NCBI RefSeq assembly: GCF_027563465.1
Contig: NZ_JAPFQA010000012.1
Coordinates: 1-64,000, forward strand
Direction: 5' to 3'
DNA: 64,000 nucleotides
From: Mesorhizobium qingshengii
GTDB lineage: Bacteria; Pseudomonadota; Alphaproteobacteria; Rhizobiales; Rhizobiaceae
In this document: positions 25,310-33,520 of the stretch, one piece after another
Layout: each line of letters opens with the position of its first letter
How positions within the stretch are numbered: position 1 is the stretch's first letter
Position numbers and translations under genes: made by a program
The notes under the pieces: generated by a model
Databases searched by the model: none
What the model saw: the letters and a program-made list of their open reading frames with translations, nothing else
What the model was told of the DNA's origin: nothing

Positions 25310-26292
25310 GCATTGGCCTCGCCGGCGCCGACGCGCGGATCGAGGAAGGCATAGGCGATGTCGACGAGCAGGTTGATGACGACGACAAGCACGGCACTGA
25401 CGAGGATGATGCCGAGCAGCAAGGGCGTGTCGCGCGCGGCCACCGCTTCCTGCGCCAGCCGGCCGAGGCCGGGCACGGAAAAGACGCTTTCGATGACGAC
25501 GCTGCCGCCGAGCATCTGCGCCGACTGCAGGCCGAGCATGGTGACCAGTGGCAGCAGTGCGTTGCGGGCGACGTGGGCGAGCACGATGCGGCGGCGCGAA
25601 AGCCCCTTGGCGCGGGCGGCCAGCACAAAATCCTGCCGCCAGACCTCGGCCATGCCGGCTCGCATCATGCGCAGATAGAGCGCGAGGTAGATGAAGCCGA
25701 GCGCCGCCACCGGCAGGACGAGGTGGATGGCGATATCGGCGGCACGGTCGAGGCCGGTCTTGTCCGAGGCCAGGGCCTCGATGCCGCCGATCGGCAGCCA
25801 GCGCAGGTCGACGGCAAAGACGACAATCAGCACCAGGCCGAGCCAAAAGCCCGGTATGGCATAAAGCGCCAGCGAGCCGATCGACAGGATGCGGTCACGG
25901 ACGCTGCCGGGTCTGGCGCCGGCATAGATGCCGAGGGCGGAACCGAGGCCGAAGGATAGCGCGGTCGCGCTGACCATCAACAACAGGGTGTTGGGCAGCC
26001 GTTCGAGGATCACGTCGCGGATCGGTCTGGAGAACGTCACCGACTGGCCAAGATCGAGATGCAGCAGCGCCCAGAGATAGTTGGCCAGCCGCGTCAGTTC
26101 CGACTGGTCGAGGCCCCAGCGGTGGCGCAACAACTCGATCATGCCGGCATCCCCGCCGGTCGAGACGATATAGGCGTCGACGGCGTCGCCGGGTGCGGCT
26201 TCGAGCAGCAGAAAGGTGCCGATGACCACGATCAGCAGCACGAAGATGCTGCCGATGAGGCGGCGACGGAGCAGGATGAGGGCGCGGGTCAT
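25306..26292 (-). CDS. Dipeptide-type ABC permease (DppB-like)
   Basis: A 328-residue permease with an N-terminal first helix, RRLIGSIFVLLIVVIGTFLL, and the EAA loop DFVLAARAKGLSRRRIVLAH. C-terminal VVIESVFSVPGLGRLAQEAV matches DppB proteins. It lies 249 bases downstream of the solute-binding protein gene, with a large palindromic repeat between them (26302-26440), which probably lowers read-through. Confidence 0.91.
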   Translation of the reverse strand: MTRALILLRRRLIGSIFVLLIVVIGTFLLLEAAPGDAVDAYIVSTGGDAGMIELLRHRWGLDQSELTRLANYLWALLHLDLGQSVTFSRPIRDVILERLPNTLLLMVSATALSFGLGSALGIYAGARPGSVRDRILSIGSLALYAIPGFWLGLVLIVVFAVDLRWLPIGGIEALASDKTGLDRAADIAIHLVLPVAALGFIYLALYLRMMRAGMAEVWRQDFVLAARAKGLSRRRIVLAHVARNALLPLVTMLGLQSAQMLGGSVVIESVFSVPGLGRLAQEAVAARDTPLLLGIILVSAVLVVVINLLVDIAYAFLDPRVGAGEANA

Positions 26293-26301
26293 GCCGCTTT
26301 C

Positions 26302-26440
26302 ACCCTCCCCCTTGTGGGGAGGGTCGATCGGCGAAGCGGAGCGGGGTGGGGGTCTTCAGGTCTTCGCCATTACCCCCACCCCGCCGAACGGTTGCCGCTT
26401 CGCGGCACCCATTCGTCGACCCTCCCCACAAGGGGGAGGG
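26302..26440. repeat. Large intergenic palindromic repeat, copy 1
   Basis: Two hairpins, ACCCTCCCC/GGGGAGGGT (26302-26324) and CCCTCCCC/GGGGAGGG (26420-26440), form the ends of one larger inverted repeat; inner arms GGGGTGGGGGT and ACCCCCACCCC also pair. A related copy lies at 49231-49351. It fills most of the gap between the SBP and permease genes of the peptide importer. Confidence 0.8.
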
Positions 26441-26541
26441 CGAACCCGGCGGAGATGTCCGGCGGGATAGAGGGGGGCGCGAAGGAACTCTCATTGTCGA
26501 ACCTGAGCACCCGGATAGACGATCTGCAAGTCTGGAGAGGG

Positions 26542-28152
26542 TCAGCCCGCCAGATAGGTGTCCGCCCAGTTGGAGACTGCCCAGCGCGGATTGTTGGCGA
26601 TGTTGCCCACGGTGTCACGAGCGACGCTGATAAAACTCCATTCGGCGACGTTGATCAGCGGCAGGTCGGCCGCCACCTCCTTCTGGAACTCCTTGTAAAG
26701 GTCGGTGCGGGCAGTGGTGTCGAGGGTTTCCGATGCCTTGGCGATGAGAGCGTCGAGCGCGTCGTTCTTGTAGCCGCCCTGGTTGGAGAAGGGCACGCCG
26801 TCGGGAATGCCGCTCTGCACCAGGATGGTGGTCGAGATTGCCGGGTCGCCGCGGAACACCGGCGGGCCGACGGCGAGGTCGAAGGCGTGGTCGGTGTAGA
26901 CGGCCTTGATGTGCGCGGCCGAGTCGTTGTTGACCAGCTGGGCGTCGATGCCGATTGCGGCGAGCGCCTGGCGCAGATAGTCGCCGAACTGCTTGGTCTC
27001 GTTGAAATAGGGCGCCGGCAAAAGTTTCAGCGTAAAGCGCTTGCCGTCCGGGCCTTTCTTATAGCCGGCCTCGTCGAGCAGCGCGTTGGCCTTGGCGACG
27101 TCGAATGGATAGGTTGGCACGTCGGCAGTGTAGAATTGCGGATCGTTCTTGGGCACCGGGCCGGTGGCGGTGGTGGCATAGCCGAGGAACACCGTCTTGA
27201 CGACGAAATCCTTGTCGATGGCGTGCGCGATCGCCTGGCGCACCTTGAGGTCGGCCAGTTCCTTGCGGCGATGGTTGATCTCGACGACGAGCTGATAGGT
27301 GAGCCCTTCATAACCCTTGGAGATCACTTTCAGGCCGGGCACCTTGGAGATGCGGTCGAGGTCGGCCAGCGGTACGGCGGAAAAGGCGGCGAGCTGGATC
27401 TCCTCGGCTTCCAGAGCGCTCGCCGCCGAGGTGCGGTCGGGCAGCACCTGGTAGATGATCTCGTCGAGATAGGGCTCGTCCTTGCCCCAGTAATCCGCGT
27501 TCTTCGTCAACCGGTAATACTGGCCGGCCTTGTATTCGGCGAATTTGAACGGCCCGGTGCCGATGGGTGCGTTGTTGGCCGGGTTGTCCTCGATCTTACC
27601 GACCTCGTAGATGTGTTTCGGCACCACGCTGCTCAGTGCCGGCAGAGCATTGCGGATCAGCTGGAACGGCGTCGGCTTGGCGAATTTGAACACGGCGGTG
27701 AGATCATCCGGCGTCTCGACGGCGGCGAGATCCTTGAACACGGTGCGGCCGAGATTCTGCAGCGGCTTCCAGATCTGCAGCGCCGAGAAGGCGACATCGG
27801 CCGATGTGAACGGCTTGCCGTCATGCCATTTGACGCCGTCACGCAGTTTGAAGGTCACGGAGAGCCCGTCGGCGGCCCCTTCCCAGCTCAGCGCCAACCG
27901 GGGAGCGAGCCCGTCCTTGCCGTCGAAGGAGGCTTCGGCCAGCGTTTCGACGATCTTGCTCGAGATGAAGAAAACGCCGTTGGAGGCGACGATCGCCGGG
28001 TTGAGGTTGCGCGGCTCGGAATCGGCGGCAAGCACCAGCCGGCCGCCCTTCTTCGGCGTTTGCGCCCAGCCGGTATCTGGCATGGCGGTGGAGGCCAGCA
28101 GCATCGCCGAGCCGGCAAGCATCGTGCGTCTGGAAATCGTGAAACCTGACAT
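26542..28152 (-). CDS. Peptide-type ABC solute-binding protein (family 5)
   Basis: A 536-residue periplasmic binding protein from ATG 28152. The N terminus has a twin-arginine-like motif (SRRTML) before a hydrophobic stretch ending near TGWAQ, so Tat export is possible. The mature part shows the family-5 start GGRLVLAADSEPRNLNPAIV and the segment FKLRDGVKWHDGKPFTSADV. It captures a peptide or other ligand for the DppBC-like permease downstream. Two candidate TGGTnnnACCA-type operators lie 190-280 bases upstream. Confidence 0.92.
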   Translation of the reverse strand: MSGFTISRRTMLAGSAMLLASTAMPDTGWAQTPKKGGRLVLAADSEPRNLNPAIVASNGVFFISSKIVETLAEASFDGKDGLAPRLALSWEGAADGLSVTFKLRDGVKWHDGKPFTSADVAFSALQIWKPLQNLGRTVFKDLAAVETPDDLTAVFKFAKPTPFQLIRNALPALSSVVPKHIYEVGKIEDNPANNAPIGTGPFKFAEYKAGQYYRLTKNADYWGKDEPYLDEIIYQVLPDRTSAASALEAEEIQLAAFSAVPLADLDRISKVPGLKVISKGYEGLTYQLVVEINHRRKELADLKVRQAIAHAIDKDFVVKTVFLGYATTATGPVPKNDPQFYTADVPTYPFDVAKANALLDEAGYKKGPDGKRFTLKLLPAPYFNETKQFGDYLRQALAAIGIDAQLVNNDSAAHIKAVYTDHAFDLAVGPPVFRGDPAISTTILVQSGIPDGVPFSNQGGYKNDALDALIAKASETLDTTARTDLYKEFQKEVAADLPLINVAEWSFISVARDTVGNIANNPRWAVSNWADTYLAG

Positions 28153-28342
28153 GATCGAACTCCGTCCTCTCCGCGACCCGATCGGGTGCGCCAATACCCC
28201 ATGAATGCCCGCGGGCCAGCCAGCGGTCGCGATTATGAGCCTTGCCGAGGGTTTCGCCAGAGACGGAATTGGCGCATCCTCGCTTGGCTTTGAAATTTTC
28301 GTCCGCTGGACCAGTTTGGAGAAAGCGGCTCAATCCGCTCAT

Positions 28343-28357
28343 TCTGGTAGGACCAGA
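28343..28357. promoter_or_regulatory. FadR-type operator TCTGGTnnnACCAGA
   Basis: A perfect 15-bp inverted repeat (arms TCTGGT/ACCAGA, spacer AGG) in the 365-base divergent region between the peptide SBP gene and the M24 peptidase gene. It matches the TGGTnnnACCA consensus of FadR-subfamily GntR regulators. Confidence 0.65.
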
Positions 28358-28418
28358 TTGAAAGGATGCGCGGCTAATGACGCGTTGGTGACCGCCAACC
28401 AATGCCATTATGCCTATT

Positions 28419-28433
28419 TCTGGCTGGACCAGA
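28419..28433. promoter_or_regulatory. FadR-type operator, second copy (one mismatch)
   Basis: TCTGGC-TGG-ACCAGA lies about 76 bases from the previous site centre to centre and 85 bases upstream of the M24 gene start. A lone half-site TCTGGT follows at 28442-28447. Apart from these sites the 28153-28517 gap shows no gene. Confidence 0.55.
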
Positions 28434-28517
28434 GTGGGCAATCTGGTGCAGATTTGATCTGCAGCTTGGGATCGGAAGCAGAACAGCCGGCGATCCCGGC
28501 AATTCAGGGAGAGAGAG

Positions 28518-29708
28518 ATGAACGTTGCCCCGGGCAAGAGTGCCGTCGGCGATATCCCGTTCGACCAGGCAAGGGTCGACCGGTTGATGGAGGAGGCCGG
28601 CATCGATGTGCTGCTCGCCACCTCCAAGCACAACACGCAATATCTGCTTGGCGGCTACAAGTTCATCTTCTTCGCCGCGATGGATGCGATCGGCCACAGC
28701 CGTTATCTGCCTGTCGTCATCTATGAGAAGGGCGGGCCCGACCATGCCGCCTATATCGGCAACCGCATGGAAGGCGGCGAGCACCAGAACAATCCGTTCT
28801 GGACGCCGACGCTCCACGCCGCCTGCTGGGGCACGCTCGATGCCGCCAACCTCGCGGTCGAGCACCTGCGGAAGATCGGCAAGGCTGGTGCCCGCATCGG
28901 CATCGAGCCGGGCTTCCTGCCGTCGGACGCCTTTACGCTGATCCGCAAGGCGCTGCCGGATGCCAGGCTGATCGATGCGACGGCCATGCTGGAAAGCATG
29001 CGCGCCATCAAGACCGATGCGGAGCTGGAGAAGCTGCGCACGGCCTCCGAACGGATCACCGATTCCATGCTGGCAACCATTGCCTGGGCACGCGAAGGCA
29101 CGACCAAGACCGAGATCATCGAGCAGCTGCGGCGCGAGGAAACCAATCGCGGCGCGCATTTCGAATATTGCTTGCTGACGCTGGGCTCCAGCCACAACCG
29201 CGCCGCCTCGCCGCAAGCCTGGAAGAAGGGCGAGGTGCTGTCGATCGATTCCGGCGGCAATTATCACGGCTATATCGGCGACCTCTGCCGGATGGGTATT
29301 CTCGGCGAACTGGATGCCGAACTCGAGGACCTGCTGGCCGCGGTCGAGACGGTGCAGCAGGCGGCCTTCTCGAAGGTCAGGGCGGGCACGCTGGGCGGCG
29401 ACATGATTGCTCACGCCGAGGCCGCGCTGAAGAAATCCAAGGTCGCGCCCTACACGGATTTCTTCGCCCACGGCATGGGTCTGATCACGCATGAGGCGCC
29501 ATTCCTGATGACCAACCATCCGGTGACCTATGAAGGCACGTATGCGGCAAAGCCGCTGGAAAAGAACATGGTGCTGTCGGTCGAGACGACGATGCTCCAC
29601 CCGACGCGCGGCTTCATCAAGCTGGAAGACACGGTTGCGGTGACGGATGCCGGTTACGTGATGTTTGGCGATCGCGGCCGGGGGTGGAACAGGGGTGGGA
29701 CCTTATAA
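28518..29708 (+). CDS. M24-family metallopeptidase (Xaa-Pro aminopeptidase-like)
   Basis: A 396-residue creatinase/prolidase-fold protein with a strong GGGAGAGAG ribosome site. The N-terminal domain spans about residues 15-155. The C-terminal pita-bread domain shows the five-ligand metal pattern: Asp in SIDSGGNYHGYIGDLCR (two Asp), His in FFAHGMGLITHE, and Glu in VLSVETT and KLEDTVAV. It may hydrolyse an X-Pro bond or a related amide of the imported compound. It is divergent from the peptide importer and shares its promoter region. Confidence 0.9.
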   Translation: MNVAPGKSAVGDIPFDQARVDRLMEEAGIDVLLATSKHNTQYLLGGYKFIFFAAMDAIGHSRYLPVVIYEKGGPDHAAYIGNRMEGGEHQNNPFWTPTLHAACWGTLDAANLAVEHLRKIGKAGARIGIEPGFLPSDAFTLIRKALPDARLIDATAMLESMRAIKTDAELEKLRTASERITDSMLATIAWAREGTTKTEIIEQLRREETNRGAHFEYCLLTLGSSHNRAASPQAWKKGEVLSIDSGGNYHGYIGDLCRMGILGELDAELEDLLAAVETVQQAAFSKVRAGTLGGDMIAHAEAALKKSKVAPYTDFFAHGMGLITHEAPFLMTNHPVTYEGTYAAKPLEKNMVLSVETTMLHPTRGFIKLEDTVAVTDAGYVMFGDRGRGWNRGGTL

Positions 29709-29746
29709 AGTCCAAGGTCGGCGCTGCCCTCATCCGCCTGCCGGCA

Positions 29747-29838
29747 CCTTCTCCCCGTGGAACGGGGAGAAGGGAGCGTTCCGGCGATTGGCGAAAGCGT
29801 CGATGACAGCGTCTTTCTCCCCGTTCCACGGGGAGAAA
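29747..29838. repeat. Paired palindromic hairpins
   Basis: Two near-identical hairpins bracket 40 bases. CCTTCTCCCCGT/ACGGGGAGAAGG (29747-29773) has a 12-bp stem and TTTCTCCCCGT/ACGGGGAGAAA (29814-29838) an 11-bp stem. They lie between two converging genes and could end transcription in both directions. Confidence 0.7.
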
Positions 29839-29878
29839 TGTCCGACAGGACAATGAGGGGCTGCGCTGCCCGAGAAAG

Positions 29879-30298
29879 CTATTTCCCGCCCGGCGGGATC
29901 AGCCTGAAATCCGGCAGTTCGCGCAACACCAGTTCCGGTCCGGCCGGCGAATAGACGACGAAGAGCTGCATCGGTCCGTCGCCGGTGTTCAGCGTCGAGT
30001 GGAAGCGGCTTTCCGGCACGTAGATGGTGCAGCCGGGGCCGACCTTCGCGACCACCGGATTGCCCTTCTCGTCCTCGACCATCTGCTCGCCATGGCCGGA
30101 GATGACGAAGATGATTTCCTCGGCGCCGGGATGGTTGTGGCGGGTGTGGCCCTTGCCGGAGGGCAGGTCTACGACACCGCCGGAGAAACGCTCAGCGCCA
30201 TTCACTTCCGGCGCCACCGTCAGCGCAAGCCGGCCCCAGTCGAAACCGAAGGTGCTGACGTCCCTCGGATAGACAAACATTTTGCTCTTGTCGGTCAT
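29879..30298 (-). CDS. Cupin-domain protein
   Basis: A 139-residue cupin. The first metal motif is in GHTRHNHPGAEEIIFVISGHG and the second around ESRFHSTLNTGDGPMQLFVV. It lies 6 bases after the PEP-hydrolase-like gene and so is the third gene of a minus-strand operon with it and the Tm-1-like gene. Cupins in such modules may be enzymes or sensors; this one is not identifiable further. Confidence 0.82.
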   Translation of the reverse strand: MTDKSKMFVYPRDVSTFGFDWGRLALTVAPEVNGAERFSGGVVDLPSGKGHTRHNHPGAEEIIFVISGHGEQMVEDEKGNPVVAKVGPGCTIYVPESRFHSTLNTGDGPMQLFVVYSPAGPELVLRELPDFRLIPPGGK

Positions 30299-30304
30299 CT
30301 CTCA

Positions 30305-31159
30305 TCATCCCTTCTTTTTCTTCTGGTTATGCATCGTGACGGCCTTGAAATCAGCCGTCTGCCTGGCGATCGCGGCTTCCGCCGGCAGCCTTTCCATCGA
30401 ACTGGCACCATAGAAGCCGTGCAGGCCCTTGCAGCGGTCGAGGATATAGCGGGCGTCGTCCGGCATCGAGATCGGCCCGCCATGGCAGAGCAGGATGACA
30501 TCCTTGCGCACCGAGCGCGCGGCATTGGCGATGGCATCGATCTCGACGACGCAGTCATCAAGCGACCTGGCCGACGTGGCGCCGATCGAGCCGCCGGTCG
30601 TCACGCCCATATGAGCGACGACGATGTCGGCGCCGGCCTTGGTCATGGCGCGGGCCTCGTCCGGGTTGAAGACATAGGGTGTGGTCAGCAGGTCGAGCTT
30701 GTGCGCTTCCGCGATCATGTCGACCTCGAGCCCGAAGCCCATGCCGGTCTCCTCGAAGCTTTGCCGCATGTTGCCGTCGAACAGGCCGATGGTGGGGAAA
30801 TTCTGCACGCCAGAAAAACCCATCGTCTTCAGTTCGGCCAGGAACAGCGGCATGATGACGAAGGGATCGGTGCCGTTGACGCCGGCCAGCACCGGCGTCT
30901 TCTTGACCACCGGCAGCACCTCGTAGGCCATTTCCTTGACGATCTCGTTGGCGTTGCCATAGGCGAGCAGGCCAGCGGCCGAGCCGCGCCCGGCCATCCG
31001 GTAGCGCCCGGAATTGTAGATGATGATGAGGTCGATGCCGCCGGCTTCCTCGGCTTTCGCCGACAGCCCGGTGCCTGCGCCGCCGCCGACAATCGGCACG
31101 CCCTTGTCGATCATTCCCCTGAATTTCTTCAGTATGTCCTTGCGCGGTATGGTGGGCAT
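30305..31159 (-). CDS. Phosphoenolpyruvate-hydrolase-like TIM-barrel protein
   Basis: A 284-residue protein of the PEP hydrolase/TIM-barrel signal-transduction family. Visible segments: PIVGGGAGTGLSAKAEEAGG near residue 20, IIYNSGRYRMAGRGS, and GADIVVAHMGVTTGGSIGA. The family forms a PEP-mutase-like barrel. It is almost always found beside a Tm-1-like (UPF0261) protein, as it is here with a 10-base gap. The physiological substrate is unknown. Confidence 0.85.
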   Translation of the reverse strand: MPTIPRKDILKKFRGMIDKGVPIVGGGAGTGLSAKAEEAGGIDLIIIYNSGRYRMAGRGSAAGLLAYGNANEIVKEMAYEVLPVVKKTPVLAGVNGTDPFVIMPLFLAELKTMGFSGVQNFPTIGLFDGNMRQSFEETGMGFGLEVDMIAEAHKLDLLTTPYVFNPDEARAMTKAGADIVVAHMGVTTGGSIGATSARSLDDCVVEIDAIANAARSVRKDVILLCHGGPISMPDDARYILDRCKGLHGFYGASSMERLPAEAAIARQTADFKAVTMHNQKKKKG

Positions 31160-31169
31160 GTCTGGCCTC

Positions 31170-32366
31170 TCACTGTCTGGCGATGTCGAGGAAGGCGGCG
31201 GTTGCCGCCCCGGCGAATTCGGGATCGTTGATGTGCAGCGGCAAGCGCGTCACGCGGCGCCTGCCATTCGGCTTGATGGTGCGCTCGATGGCCTCGAACA
31301 GAACGGCGTCGGCTTCGGGATCGAAGAAGGCGCCGCCTTCGATGTCGAGCGCCGAGACGCCTTTTTCCGGAATGAGGAAATGCACCGGTCCCTCGCAGCG
31401 GGCGAGCCTGGCGCCGATCCACTCGCCGATCTGGCGGCATTCGTCCGCTGTGGTGCGCATCAGCGTGACATTCGGATTGTGCTCGTAGAACAGCCGCCCG
31501 CGATAGCGTTCCGGAATGGTCGACGGCGCCCAGAAATTGACCATGTCGAGTGCCCCGACCGAACCGACATAGGGCAGGCCGGTGCGGGCGATCGCGCCGA
31601 AGCGGTCCTCTGTCGCTGGCAGCACCCCGCCGAACAGGAGATCGCAGACCTCCGTTGTGGTGATGTCGATGACGCCGGACAGCAGGCCGCTGTCGGCCAG
31701 CTTCTCCATGCTGCGTCCGCCGGTGCCGGTGGCATGGAAGACCATGCAGTCATAGGTCGAACGAAGCCGGTCGGCGATGGCGGTCACGCAAGGCGTGGTG
31801 ACGCCGAACATGGTGAGCCCGATCGACGGCTTGCCCTCGGGTGGCGGCGCTGGTCTGGCCGCCATGCCTGAAATCGCCTGGGCGGCATTGTGCAACACGA
31901 CACGGGAAAGCCGGTTCAGTCCGGCCATGTCGGTCACGGATGGCATCATGACGATGTCGGAGACGTCGACATAGGGTGCGGTGTCGCCGGAAGCGAGCGT
32001 CGAGACCATGATCTTCGGGAGGCCGAGCGGCAGCGCGCGCATGCCCGACGTGATGATCGAGGTGCCGCCGCCGCCGCCAATGCCGATCATGGCGGCGATG
32101 TCGTTTCTCGATTGGGCAAAGCGGGCGAAGGCGATGCCCATCGCCGCGACCGCGGCGCCGCGATCATTGCCGCCGAGCACGGCTTTGCTCCCGCCGGGGT
32201 GATGGTTGGCAATTTCCTGGGCGGTGATGTCGACGGGAATGGTTGCGTCGCGCGTTCCGACATCGACGCGGGACACTGCGGCACCCGTGGCGGCGATGGC
32301 ATCGGCCAGGAAGGCGAGTTCCTCGCCCTTGGTGTCAGCGGTGCCCACCACATAGATGCGCTTCAT
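31170..32366 (-). CDS. Tm-1-like ATP-binding protein (UPF0261)
   Basis: A 398-residue protein from ATG 32366 (GGGGAA ribosome site); an in-frame ATG at 32444 is less likely. The start KRIYVVGTADTKGEELAFLA and the internal IGIGGGGGTSIITSGMRALP are UPF0261 signatures. The plant virus-resistance protein Tm-1 N-terminal domain has this fold and binds ATP; the bacterial role is unknown. First gene of the Tm-1/PEP-hydrolase/cupin operon, divergent from the TetR regulator, which probably controls it. Confidence 0.87.
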   Translation of the reverse strand: MKRIYVVGTADTKGEELAFLADAIAATGAAVSRVDVGTRDATIPVDITAQEIANHHPGGSKAVLGGNDRGAAVAAMGIAFARFAQSRNDIAAMIGIGGGGGTSIITSGMRALPLGLPKIMVSTLASGDTAPYVDVSDIVMMPSVTDMAGLNRLSRVVLHNAAQAISGMAARPAPPPEGKPSIGLTMFGVTTPCVTAIADRLRSTYDCMVFHATGTGGRSMEKLADSGLLSGVIDITTTEVCDLLFGGVLPATEDRFGAIARTGLPYVGSVGALDMVNFWAPSTIPERYRGRLFYEHNPNVTLMRTTADECRQIGEWIGARLARCEGPVHFLIPEKGVSALDIEGGAFFDPEADAVLFEAIERTIKPNGRRRVTRLPLHINDPEFAGAATAAFLDIARQ

Positions 32367-32477
32367 CGTGTTTCCCCAATCCGGGCGGGCTTGCGTCACC
32401 GCCTGCCGCTCCATTGCCCGCCCGTTCGACCGCTCGAAGGCCATTGCAATTTTTTGAGACGCGCGTATCGTATTGAC

Positions 32478-33161
32478 ATGGATGTCTCACGTCAACAAGC
32501 CGCGGTGAGCGACGATACCGCCGAGGGAGCCGAGCGTGGACCCCGCGCGCGCACGAAACGGCTGATGCTGGAGACGGCGACGAGGCTGATGCAGGCCGGC
32601 GTCACGCCGTCGGTCAGCGAGGTGGCGGAAGCCGCGGAAGTTTCCCGCGCGACTGCCTACCGTTATTTTCCGAGCCAGGCCGCATTGGTGCAGGCTGTCG
32701 TCGACGAGGGGCTGGGGCCAATCCTGACCTGGCAATCGACCTCCGCCGATGCCGAGCGCCGGGTCGCCGATCTGTTCGACACGGCCATGCCGCGCATCGA
32801 GGCGTTCGAGGCGACGTTCAAGGCGGCGCTGAAGCTGTCGCTCGATCAGTGGGCGAGGCGTCAGGCCGGCACGCTGGGTGGCGAGCCGGCCTTCACGCGC
32901 GGCCACCGCGTCCAATTGCTGAAGGAAGCGATCGCGCCGCTCAAGGGCCGCTTGCCGCCGCGCGATTTCAAGCGGCTGGCGCAGGCGCTGTCGCTGATCT
33001 TCGGCGTCGAGGTGCTGATCGTGCTCAAGGATATCTGGGGACTGGACAGCCGCAGCATGATGTCGGTCGCGCAGTGGGCGGCCGCGACGCTGGTGCGCGC
33101 GGCAATAGCGGAATCGATCGGTGAAGGAGATAGCATCGATCCGACGGTGGTCGTGAAATAG
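32478..33161 (+). CDS. TetR-family transcriptional regulator
   Basis: A 227-residue repressor. The N-terminal helix-turn-helix lies at about residues 27-75: VSEVAEAAEVSRATAYRYFP is the TetR recognition segment. The C-terminal ligand domain is not recognisable. It is divergent from the Tm-1-like operon with 111 bases between starts. That gap contains GACATGGATGTC, an inverted repeat overlapping its own ATG, and TGAGAC...GTCTCA arms, which are possible operators. The importer operon downstream starts after a separate promoter region. Confidence 0.87.
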   Translation: MDVSRQQAAVSDDTAEGAERGPRARTKRLMLETATRLMQAGVTPSVSEVAEAAEVSRATAYRYFPSQAALVQAVVDEGLGPILTWQSTSADAERRVADLFDTAMPRIEAFEATFKAALKLSLDQWARRQAGTLGGEPAFTRGHRVQLLKEAIAPLKGRLPPRDFKRLAQALSLIFGVEVLIVLKDIWGLDSRSMMSVAQWAAATLVRAAIAESIGEGDSIDPTVVVK

Positions 33162-33167
33162 CACCTA

Positions 33168-33182
33168 TCTGGTTGGACCAGA
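33168..33182. promoter_or_regulatory. FadR-type operator ATCTGGT-TGG-ACCAGAT
   Basis: A perfect inverted repeat (17 bp if the flanking A/T at 33167 and 33183 are counted), 7 bases after the tetR stop and 353 bases before the sugar SBP start. The 33162-33520 gap has no gene; it holds this site, the next one and presumably the importer promoter. Confidence 0.65.
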
Positions 33183-33343
33183 TTTGAGCATTGACTACTA
33201 ATATTACCCTCAATGCGGAGTGCTGGACAATACCTCCGTGTATCACTGAGTAGGAAAATCATGAGAAAACAGGCAGATAAACCCGGAATCCGATAGCAAT
33301 GACCAAGTCAAGCTGCCAAGAAAGGGCTTGACGTGCACGCGAA

Positions 33344-33358
33344 ATTGGTAATACCAGA
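33344..33358. promoter_or_regulatory. FadR-type operator ATTGGT-AAT-ACCAGA
   Basis: A near-perfect inverted repeat 163 bases upstream of the sugar SBP start. It shares the AAT spacer and right arm with the site at 48049, upstream of the isomerase gene, linking importer and enzymes. Confidence 0.65.
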
Positions 33359-33520
33359 TCAGGGAAGAAAAGCGGATCGAAAGTGAGGGCTGCGATCCAT
33401 TTTCCGGCAGGGCGAGGAGGCCCGGAACCGGAAGAGTGCGATCACGGGAGGAACTACCGGAGCCGGCCCCGTTGCCGGCTCGCATGACAGGGTAGAATGC
33501 GCACAAGGGAGGAAATCATT

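Noticed and set aside
26059..28149. A 696-codon plus-strand open frame
   Set aside because: It is opposite the peptide SBP gene and the DppB-like gene and crosses a palindromic repeat.
28306..28314. CTGGACCAG palindrome near the M24 promoter
   Set aside because: The spacing between half-sites is wrong for the TGGTnnnACCA type; probably unrelated or a degenerate half-site.
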